This document shows positions 1-5,819 of a stretch of 6,060 nt of DNA, piece after piece; position 1 is the first letter of the stretch; each line of letters begins with the position of its first letter. The translations under genes were made by a program, and so were the position numbers. Below the pieces are notes generated by a model. That model ran no database searches and was not told the DNA's origin. It worked only from the letters and a program-made list of their open reading frames with translations. The stretch is from an archaeon (GTDB taxonomy: Archaea > Hydrothermarchaeota > Hydrothermarchaeia > Hydrothermarchaeales > JALUUU01), in contig JALUUU010000240.1 of NCBI GenBank assembly GCA_027021185.1, forward strand, positions 1 to 6,060, written 5' to 3'.

Positions 1-3000
1 GGCCACCTCCTGGGTCTCCTCCAGAGAGTCCCTGACGAAGAAGATGAGGTCGAAGCGCGAGAGAATGGTGGGGGGCAGGTTGATCTGCTCCGATATGGAG
101 CGGTAATCGTCGAACCTCCCGAACTTGGGGTTGGCGGCCGCCAGGATGGAGCACCTGGAGCGGAAGGTGGCCAGGATGCCTGCTTTCGCTATGCTGACCG
201 AATTGTGGAGGACCAACCCCTGGGAGATGAAGTTGTGGGTCGGCTCCACCTGGATGTCGTAGACCCACTCCTGATCACGGTTCTCAAGTATCTCCTTCCT
301 AATAACCTTAACAAGGCGGATAGATGGAGAAACCGCCTCCTCAATGGTTTGAGTTCCCCCATCTAGAGAGGCAATCAGCTCCCTATGTAGCTTCACGTCT
401 TTCCTTTCCTCAAGCTCAGGGACGGGGAGGACATCGCCGTCGGAGCGATAGGTGCTATCTAAGGGCGCTACAGAGTGATCTCCTTCCAGGATTTTCTCGG
501 CTTCCTCTGTCTGTATCCTTCCGTTTTTAAAGACAAAGACGGGGTGCTCAGGGGTGACAGTGATGCTCCTGCCGTTGTCGAAGAACAGCCTCACAAACCT
601 GTCAGGGGCCCTGTGCCTGCTGACGCTGAATATGGTGGCTGGATAGTTCTCCTTGAAGGAGGATGTGTAGATTCTGAGGCCGAGGGGTTCTGTAAAGAGC
701 TTCGCCCCGTTCTTGGTATGAATAACCTTATCGCTGTGTTCTCTCATCAATCCTTCCACGAAGTCCCCTATCTTGAACCTTCTCCCATCGGCAAGCCTGA
801 TCTCCACATCGTGGTGATAGCTCTGCTGCTCCATTGCCTCATGCATGGCCCCCCTGTCGTCGGCCTCCATTTTGTCGAACTCGTCAATACAATTGTGGAC
901 CAAGATGCCTTCACAGAGGAAGTTGTGGTATCCGGGAACATAGAGATCGTAGACGTATCCGGAGTAGTCGACCTTCTTTATTTTGACTATCCTGTCCAGG
1001 TGGTAGTCCCTTGAGGCCAGGAGATGGATCCTTTCCCTGATCTCCGGGTTCAGGAGATCTGACAGCCTCCTGTCTATCTTGAGAAGCTGCTCCCGGGCTG
1101 GCTGGTACTTCTCATTCATATAGGCGTGAATGGTGCTCCAGACGCCTTTATCCAGGAGGACGCTCTTGTTCAATGATGACGCTATGGCCCTGCAGACCTC
1201 TGCCACCTGCTTGGCTGGCAGCTTCCCGCTGAAGGAGGACACCCTGTGGTTGCGCAGGGGAAGGTCCTTGGTTTTCACGCTGTATTTCCCGATGGCATCC
1301 AGGAGGGTGGTCACATCCTCCCTGCCGGTGACCAGGATCCTGTTTATCCCTTTTTCCTTCACGAGCTTGGCGTAGCAGTCAAATCTCCTTAAGGCGAGGA
1401 TGAAGGCCTTGTCCTTTTCCTCGTCTCTCGACAGCTGGAACTCGAGATGCACAACCTTGTAGCCCCTGCTGCGCTTAATGGAGAGGCAGCCGTCAGAGTC
1501 CAGGCATCCCGCTATGAAGGCCTTAAGAGCCTCATCAGGGAGCTTCAAGACGTTTCTGAGGCCGTCCCTGGTGATGTATTCGTAGATATGTGCCACCAGA
1601 TTCGACCCGGCGTAGAGGATTAAGTTCTCACTCTCGGCCTTGTCACCGCGGATATTGCTCCTAGTTGTTCTCTTGTACACCCTAAGCTTCCTATTGGAGA
1701 ACCCGGTGAAAGCTCTCTTTACGGCCTCTATCTGTGATTCGTTTTTCGTCGACTGGGTAATCGACACAGTGGAGCGTCTCCACGAAACCGAAACGCTTCC
1801 GTCGCCGTAGAGAAAGCCCAGGAAGTAGGCCATTTCGGGCGTGACCTTAGATACCTTAAGCTTCTCCCCGGATTTTTTCCTCCCATATCCCAAGGGCTTC
1901 TCCCGCCACTCGTCATAGCACCCGAGGTCGCAGAGGATCCTTCTCAGGATGCCCACCTTTACTGAGCCATTCCCTGACAGAAAATCCTTGGAGATGCCGT
2001 ATCTCCTGTTGAACTCCGCTAGGCTGGATTTCTTCAAGACCCGGCTCCGTAGCTCCTCTTTGTCCTCCCTGCTCAGAATAGCATTCCACTCGTCAGGCAA
2101 AATATCAAGGAGGAACATGTCGTCTTTCCTATCCGGGAGCTTCAGAGGCGCTACAATGAAGTCCCCTCTCTTGAATTCCCGGGCCTCCCTCCACTCAAGA
2201 GCGTCTCCGTGAAGAAGCTTGTGCTCCGGTGTTAGCATGATCCTGAATCCGGAGTTAAAAGTTATCTCTAAGACCTCGCCCTCGTGTCTCTTTCTCCTTA
2301 TGCGGGAGCTCGTGGAGGGCAGAGTCTTCAACCCGCTCATGGAGACGGTTCTCACGTTCAAGTCGCATATGTCGACCTCCTCCCCTTGGGATATGGCTCT
2401 GGTTTTATACCCTTCGTCGAAAAGCTCCTCGATCCGACGTATCTCATCGTTGACAACCACCTTTGACTCGGGCATCAGGCAGGCCACGCCGTTATCTGCC
2501 AGGACCAGTGCCCCTGCCTCAAGGCTCCATCCTCCGTCCCCAAACTCATCTTTTATTGCGGCGGCCGTGTTATGAGATACTATGCCGTTTACAAGGAAAT
2601 TGTGGGCGTCATGAACGGTTAAATCATAGACGTACTCGTAATCAGGGCTCCTCCACTCCACCTTCACTATCTCGTCCCACAGAACATTGGCGGAAGTTTT
2701 CAGCTCCTTCAGCAGCTCCTCCGCTTTCATTACCTGCTCTTCTACCTCCTCTATGGAGGGGCTGACTTTCTTACCGACCTTTTTAAGGGAGCAGTCTGCA
2801 TGACCCTTGGCCTCAAGAAAGCTGCAGAGCGTTTCTAGTACAGAGTAAGGAATCCTCACCTTCCGGCTTTTTCTCAGGAAATAGTCGTCCACTGCGGTCT
2901 CGCTTCTGCCGAGGAGTATTGAAAGCTCCCTCCGAGAGAGATAATTCCTTGCTCTGCGGTAGAGCTTAGATTTTAACGAGTCGTCAACTTCGAGGTAGAC

Positions 3001-5616
3001 CCTGTCTTTGTAGCCCTCTTTTAACTCCTCCACTCTCGCAATGAATTTCTTAACGAATTTTGTGGAGGGCTTGAAAAGACCCTGCTCATGCGCGTAGTTT
3101 TTCCGGTTAAAAATTTCTCTGGAAGAAAGACCGAAGGCCTCCCGCACATTTTTCATCACCTTGCCAGCGAAAGGCACGGAATCATAATTGTTGCCTTCGC
3201 GGATGCGGGATATAACGTCGTGTAGGGCTTTTCTTTTTTCCTCGTGCCTGAAGCCGATTTTTTCTTTAAAAGCTATTAGGTTGTTTTTACCGCGGATGTA
3301 GATGTGATAATCATAAAATTCGGTCTTCTTCCCTTTTCCGGGACGTTTCCGCAATTTCGATACTATCCCAAATCGGAGCAGGGATAAGTGAAGCTTTTTC
3401 GCCAGGCTCTCGCTGGTGGTGACGTACTCTAGGTACGAAGACCCCTTATTTCCTCCGCTAACAACGCAACCATCGCAGTCGAAGAGCCCGCTGATGTAGC
3501 TAGCGAGAAGTTCGTCAGGAAGACTCAGAAGTTCAGGGGTTAGGTCTATTTTGTGGGATTTAGTGGAAAAAGGAATTCCCAGTCTCTGAAGGACTTCTCC
3601 AACGAGCTTAGAATGGAAGCAGGCCACTGAAGGACTAAGCTTTGAGCCTTTTTTCACCAACGCATCTATGCCGAAAAGATTCTTCGTAAGGGATCTGAAG
3701 GATTCAAATATCTTTGGCGAGGAGTTGGAGAATCGAATGAAGCATCCGTCAAAAGGCGTCTTATGCAGGTCGCCATCACCGGCGATTAATCCGGCAAAAT
3801 AAAGGAAGTCTTTGTTAAGCCGTGGAGGGGGGGTTATGCTGTGGCCATAATACAGGGAGTAGCTCTCAACCGCTTTGGCCACTTCTTCCTTGGAGATGCC
3901 TGCTGAACTTGTTAACTGCAAGACCTGGCTGAGTTTCGGCTTACCCTTGGCCTTAGGATTTACCCAGGCATGGTACAGCTTATCTTCCTTTACTCCGAGG
4001 CGCTTGCTCAGCTCCCTTGCATTAAGCCCATGTTTTTCCTTGAGAAGCGTTATGGCTCTCTTTACCAGTTCCTCACAGCCATAAACAATAGGGTCGCTTT
4101 CTATTAGATCAATAAACAGTGGCGTTTCTTTTTGATCGGTCTTCATATCCCTGGCGGAGGCCAAGAAGTCTCCCAATTTGAGATGTTTAGCTTTCTTCCA
4201 CTCGAAGCCTTCTCTCGAGGCCGAGAAAAGAGGGGTCTCGGGGGTGACCTCTATCTCTCTCCCGGTTTTGGTAATTATACGTATAACCTTTGACGGTGCT
4301 TTGAGCTTCCAGTACTGAACTATCTCCTTGGGCTCTAGCTCGGCTTTTCCGTTTAAAGCGAAGGTTGAGCTATAAATGCTGGGCCTCTCAGCAATCCAGA
4401 TCCCCCTGCGGTACTCTTTTTTCCCTTTCCCGAGCTCTTTCTCCACCATGTCGCCGATGGGTGAGAGAATGCCGTTATTCAGACATACCAAGGACGACGG
4501 GGCGACGCACAGTCCCGCTGCCGAAGTACCTTTGCCAGAGGCGTAGACACCTCTGGGAGCAAGCACCTTCGCCACGTATTGAAGGATCTCACTCTTGCCG
4601 GTCGCCGGCTCGCCCATTATGATTATGTGGCTGTCTCCGCGGATCCTGCCTCCATCTGGGAGCTCGAGGGTGGGGGAGGAGAAGAGCTGATACATTATCG
4701 CCTCCTTTATGTCGGCGTAGCCATAGATGTGGGGGGCGATGGAGTCCCTGATCTTTTCGTATATCATGGGGTCCCTGGAGAGCTCCTTAATCTGCTTCTC
4801 GTCCTCGGGGGTTATGCTCACCTCCTCGAAGTCGAGCTGCACAGGCTTGAAGGAGTTAGCCTCAAGGAAGATCTCGAAAACCCTGGAGCCCTTGCCCTTA
4901 GCGGTCTTCCGCTGAGCCCTGAGGATCCCCACGAGCTCCACCCTGTCCCCTGGGGAGATCTTCCCCGTGAGATCGTCCTCCAGGTGAATGCTCAGCTGCT
5001 TAGGGTGCTCGCCGCCGTGCAGGTCCTCGAGGGACTCCTGGATAAGGATCTTCTGGGAGTCCAGGAAGGTCGACTCCGACACGAGGAGCTTGAAGGGCCC
5101 CCGGCCCTCGCATTCTTCGCAGATAAAGGGCTCCTTCACCTTATTGTCGTCCTGGCTTATCCTTGTGACGCCGCCGCATTTCTGACACTCATAAGCCCCC
5201 AGGATCAGCTTAGGCCTCACGTCGGTGGCCTTCCTCACTATGCCCTCCACGGCCATGAACTTCCCAACGTGCTCGCTCCGCAGGTCCTTTATCATCAGCT
5301 TGTTTATCGCAGGCAGGCTGTGGAAGCGGACGTTTACGCGGATGGAGGGCAGCCCAACAGGTAGGTCTATGCTGCGGAGGGCTTTCTCGGCGGCGGCGAT
5401 GGCTGCGTCTGGGTTGGAGATGAGCTCGTCTGCCAGAGAGATGTCGTACCTGTCTAGGTCCCTGAAGTCCACCCATAGGCTCTTCTCGGCTGGGTAGCCC
5501 TGGACCAGCTTATGGATTTCCCTGGAGTAATAAGTCCTGAAGAACTTCTCAAATCTCGATGCCAGATCTTCCGTGGAATAACCCTTGGCTAAAGCCTCCA
5601 TTTTACCATGGTCCAT
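1..5616 (-). CDS. mcm: Replicative DNA helicase MCM, interrupted by three inteins (3' end outside window)
   Basis: Archaeal MCM forms the hexameric, ATP-driven 3'-5' helicase that unwinds DNA at the replication fork. The frame is open from the ATG at 5616 to base 1 with no stop or frameshift. Residues are numbered on the spliced product. The N-terminal domain is residues 1-260, with zinc ligands C144, C147, C166 and C169 and the LEDDLTGKISPGDRVELVG strand region at 212-230. The AAA+ core has Walker A GEPATGKS at 335-342 (fits GxxxxGKS), Walker B CIDEFDKM at 399-406 (D401, E402), sensor 1 AAANP with N445, and the arginine finger SRFD with R470. View ends at residue 488; the AAA+ lid and winged-helix tail, roughly 180 residues, are missing. 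Inteins follow residues 369, 398 and 421. ATG 5616 is preferred because a purine-rich AGGGG lies just upstream; ATG 5601 is the alternative. Family assignment is very secure. Confidence 0.97.
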   Translation of the reverse strand, partial: MDHGKMEALAKGYSTEDLASRFEKFFRTYYSREIHKLVQGYPAEKSLWVDFRDLDRYDISLADELISNPDAAIAAAEKALRSIDLPVGLPSIRVNVRFHSLPAINKLMIKDLRSEHVGKFMAVEGIVRKATDVRPKLILGAYECQKCGGVTRISQDDNKVKEPFICEECEGRGPFKLLVSESTFLDSQKILIQESLEDLHGGEHPKQLSIHLEDDLTGKISPGDRVELVGILRAQRKTAKGKGSRVFEIFLEANSFKPVQLDFEEVSITPEDEKQIKELSRDPMIYEKIRDSIAPHIYGYADIKEAIMYQLFSSPTLELPDGGRIRGDSHIIIMGEPATGKSEILQYVAKVLAPRGVYASGKGTSAAGLCVAPSSLVCLNNGILSPIGDMVEKELGKGKKEYRRGIWIAERPSIYSSTFALNGKAELEPKEIVQYWKLKAPSKVIRIITKTGREIEVTPETPLFSASREGFEWKKAKHLKLGDFLASARDMKTDQKETPLFIDLIESDPIVYGCEELVKRAITLLKEKHGLNARELSKRLGVKEDKLYHAWVNPKAKGKPKLSQVLQLTSSAGISKEEVAKAVESYSLYYGHSITPPPRLNKDFLYFAGLIAGDGDLHKTPFDGCFIRFSNSSPKIFESFRSLTKNLFGIDALVKKGSKLSPSVACFHSKLVGEVLQRLGIPFSTKSHKIDLTPELLSLPDELLASYISGLFDCDGCVVSGGNKGSSYLEYVTTSESLAKKLHLSLLRFGIVSKLRKRPGKGKKTEFYDYHIYIRGKNNLIAFKEKIGFRHEEKRKALHDVISRIREGNNYDSVPFAGKVMKNVREAFGLSSREIFNRKNYAHEQGLFKPSTKFVKKFIARVEELKEGYKDRVYLEVDDSLKSKLYRRARNYLSRRELSILLGRSETAVDDYFLRKSRKVRIPYSVLETLCSFLEAKGHADCSLKKVGKKVSPSIEEVEEQVMKAEELLKELKTSANVLWDEIVKVEWRSPDYEYVYDLTVHDAHNFLVNGIVSHNTAAAIKDEFGDGGWSLEAGALVLADNGVACLMPESKVVVNDEIRRIEELFDEGYKTRAISQGEEVDICDLNVRTVSMSGLKTLPSTSSRIRRKRHEGEVLEITFNSGFRIMLTPEHKLLHGDALEWREAREFKRGDFIVAPLKLPDRKDDMFLLDILPDEWNAILSREDKEELRSRVLKKSSLAEFNRRYGISKDFLSGNGSVKVGILRRILCDLGCYDEWREKPLGYGRKKSGEKLKVSKVTPEMAYFLGFLYGDGSVSVSWRRSTVSITQSTKNESQIEAVKRAFTGFSNRKLRVYKRTTRSNIRGDKAESENLILYAGSNLVAHIYEYITRDGLRNVLKLPDEALKAFIAGCLDSDGCLSIKRSRGYKVVHLEFQLSRDEEKDKAFILALRRFDCYAKLVKEKGINRILVTGREDVTTLLDAIGKYSVKTKDLPLRNHRVSSFSGKLPAKQVAEVCRAIASSLNKSVLLDKGVWSTIHAYMNEKYQPAREQLLKIDRRLSDLLNPEIRERIHLLASRDYHLDRIVKIKKVDYSGYVYDLYVPGYHNFLCEGILVHNCIDEFDKMEADDRGAMHEAMEQQSYHHDVEIRLADGRRFKIGDFVEGLMREHSDKVIHTKNGAKLFTEPLGLRIYTSSFKENYPATIFSVSRHRAPDRFVRLFFDNGRSITVTPEHPVFVFKNGRIQTEEAEKILEGDHSVAPLDSTYRSDGDVLPVPELEERKDVKLHRELIASLDGGTQTIEEAVSPSIRLVKVIRKEILENRDQEWVYDIQVEPTHNFISQGLVLHNSVSIAKAGILATFRSRCSILAAANPKFGRFDDYRSISEQINLPPTILSRFDLIFFVRDSLEETQEVA
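202..822 (-). other. Intein 3 of MCM (207 aa mini-intein, Ser1, no endonuclease)
   Basis: Inserted in EQQ/SVSIAKAGI, twenty-three residues after the intein 2 junction. It starts SYHHDVEIRLADG, so the first nucleophile is Ser1 and not Cys. Block B is ITVTPEHPVFV at 87-97 with H93. Block F is VYDIQVEPTHNFISQG at 187-202 (H196). Block G is LVLHN at 203-207, followed by Ser as +1 residue. No LAGLIDADG motif is present. A linker of about 60 residues (about 112-172) joins the two splicing halves, where an endonuclease would sit in a full-size intein. Excision gives EQQSVSIAKAGI, matching the usual EQQT(I/V)SIAKAGI of archaeal MCMs. Splicing is predicted; without an endonuclease the element cannot home by itself. 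It could be a degenerate former full-size intein or an ancestral mini form. Confidence 0.95.
1282..1842 (-). other. LAGLIDADG homing endonuclease domain of intein 2
   Basis: Intein residues about 214-400. Motifs FLGFLYGDG (220-228) and IAGCLDSDG (323-331) are about 100 residues apart, and D227 and D330 are intact. In motif 1 the first consensus Asp is Tyr225. The predicted target is the intein-less mcm sequence around the Walker B codons, a highly conserved stretch that suits a homing site. Activity is inferred from motif integrity only, and the domain limits are approximate. Confidence 0.84.
1921..2040 (-). other. Helix-turn-helix-like insert in intein 2
   Basis: Intein residues about 148-187. 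SLAEFNRRYGISKDFLS (153-169), followed by KVGILRRILCDLG (175-187), has the helix, turn, recognition-helix and capping-helix rhythm of a Cro/C1-type domain. It occupies the same place relative to block B and LAGLIDADG motif 1 as the insert in intein 1. Probable extra DNA-binding element; pattern-based only. Confidence 0.5.
3220..3816 (-). other. LAGLIDADG homing endonuclease domain of intein 1
   Basis: Intein residues about 232-430. Two LAGLIDADG helices, around 238-246 and 339-347, are about 100 residues apart, the usual spacing for a monomeric two-motif enzyme. The predicted role is cleavage of intein-free mcm alleles at the TSAAGL/TAAAI coding site, so that the intein is copied in by repair. 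Both catalytic aspartates (D245 and D346) are kept. In motif 1 the first Asp of the consensus is Ala243, a common variation. Outer domain limits are approximate. Confidence 0.85.
3844..4080 (-). other. Helix-turn-helix-like insert in intein 1
   Basis: Intein residues about 144-222, between block B and the first LAGLIDADG helix. The core ARELSKRLGVKEDKLYHAWV (164-183) reads as a helix-turn-helix of the Cro/C1 type: a hydrophobic pattern around LxxxLGVxxxxLY, then a basic PKAKGKPK loop and further helices (LSQVLQLTSSAG, KEEVAKAVES). It probably adds DNA-binding contacts for the endonuclease. The assignment rests on pattern alone. Confidence 0.6.
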
Positions 5617-5620
5617 TATA

Positions 5621-5637
5621 CCCCTGATATTAACTCC
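5621..5637 (-). promoter_or_regulatory. Possible Shine-Dalgarno signals for mcm
   Basis: On the minus strand the leader reads GGAG (5634-5637), twelve other bases (TTAATATCAGGG region), then ATG at 5616. GGAG lies 17 bases from the ATG, too far for normal use. AGGGG (5621-5625) lies 4 bases from it, close but not an exact anti-SD match. No in-frame ATG, GTG or TTG sits at the proper distance from GGAG. These signals slightly favour ATG 5616 over ATG 5601, which has no purine-rich element before it. Confidence 0.35.
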
Positions 5638-5679
5638 TTTTCTATTTACCCCGGCTCTATCTCCATTAAACCACCACTT

Positions 5680-5706
5680 CCCCTGGAGATGAGGTTCGTA
5701 CAGGGG
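5680..5706. repeat. Short inverted repeat upstream of mcm
   Basis: CCCCTG at 5680-5685 and CAGGGG at 5701-5706 form a perfect 6-base-pair stem with a 15-base loop. It lies about 64 bases upstream of the mcm start, between the two TATA-like candidates. It could be an operator or a leader hairpin, but a stem this short is expected by chance fairly often. Confidence 0.25.
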
Positions 5707-5819
5707 CAGAGGGTTGGCATGTACATAAGAAATAAACGGGTGTCAGAATAGTCTTTGCCAAGAGCGCGGGAAAAGTGAAAGAGGGTTCTGTTTCCACTGG
5801 AGCACGATCATCTTCGTGG

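Larger units (their letters stand above)
892..2481 (-). other. Intein 2 of MCM (530 aa, LAGLIDADG homing endonuclease, inside Walker B)
   Basis: Inserted between ADNGVA and CIDEFDKM, so it splits the Walker B strand. Block A starts CLMPESKVVV (C1). Block B is LTPEH at 83-87 with canonical H87. Endonuclease motif 1 is FLGFLYGDG at 220-228 (D227); motif 2 is IAGCLDSDG at 323-331 (D328, D330). Block F is VYDLYVPGYHNFLCEG at 510-525 (H519). Block G ends LVHN at 527-530, and the +1 residue is the conserved MCM cysteine of CIDEFDKM. All residues expected for class 1 splicing and a two-motif endonuclease are present. A helix-turn-helix-like stretch lies at about 148-187, between block B and the endonuclease. 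Base composition is closer to the host (sample lines 48-58% G+C) than that of intein 1. Splicing must be traceless here because D401 and E402 of the ATPase follow the junction by two and three residues. Confidence 0.96.
2569..4509 (-). other. Intein 1 of MCM (647 aa, LAGLIDADG homing endonuclease, block B His missing)
   Basis: Self-splicing protein element inserted after TSAAGL, before TAAAIKDEF, between Walker A and Walker B. Block A begins CVAPSSLVC (C1). Block B is VTPETPLF at 88-95, where the usual TxxH histidine is Thr92. The endonuclease motifs are FAGLIAGDG at 238-246 (D245) and ISGLFDCDG at 339-347 (D344, D346), so both acidic active-site positions are kept. Block F is VYDLTVHDAHNFLVNG at 627-642 (H636). 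Block G ends VSHN at 644-647, with Thr as +1 extein residue. Large for an intein because of an extra helix-turn-helix-like segment (about 144-222) and a further region after the endonuclease (about 440-600) with a second helix-turn-helix-like stretch near 523-543. Removing it restores a normal MCM sequence, which fixes both boundaries. Parts are about 40% G+C, well below the exteins. Homing and splicing activity are inferred from the motifs. Confidence 0.96.
5617..5819 (-). promoter_or_regulatory. Intergenic region and probable mcm promoter/leader
   Basis: This 203-base gap carries no credible gene on either strand. Read on the minus strand, AT-rich TATA-like stretches occur at 5721-5737 (GTTTATTTCTTATGTAC) and 5641-5650 (GGTAAATAGA). 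Neither is a strong match to the archaeal TATA consensus, and no clear BRE is visible. The first would give a leader of roughly 80 bases, the second a nearly leaderless transcript. A T-rich stretch just after the hydrolase stop, CTCTTTCACTTTT at 5773-5785 on the minus strand, could be a weak archaeal terminator. The gap length suggests that mcm has its own promoter, although readthrough from the hydrolase gene is possible. Confidence 0.35.

Noticed and set aside
475..1014. 179-codon open frame on the plus strand
   Set aside because: Antisense to intein 3 and the end of intein 2, in codon register with them, with no recognisable motifs. Shadow frame.
892..4509. Free-standing homing endonuclease genes or introns inside mcm
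   Set aside because: The reading frame stays open through both junctions, the elements begin with Cys and end with His-Asn before Thr or Cys, and splicing blocks A, B, F and G are present. That is diagnostic of inteins, not of introns or separate genes.
4579..5364. 261-codon open frame on the plus strand
   Set aside because: It lies exactly antisense to the MCM N-terminal domain and Walker A. The minus-strand frame has unmistakable zinc-ligand and P-loop motifs, while the plus-strand translation resembles no family I know. It is a shadow of a G+C-rich gene.
5708..5787. Direct repeat AGAGGGTT at 5708-5715 and 5780-5787
   Set aside because: Only 8 bases long, two copies, no flanking similarity; explained by chance.
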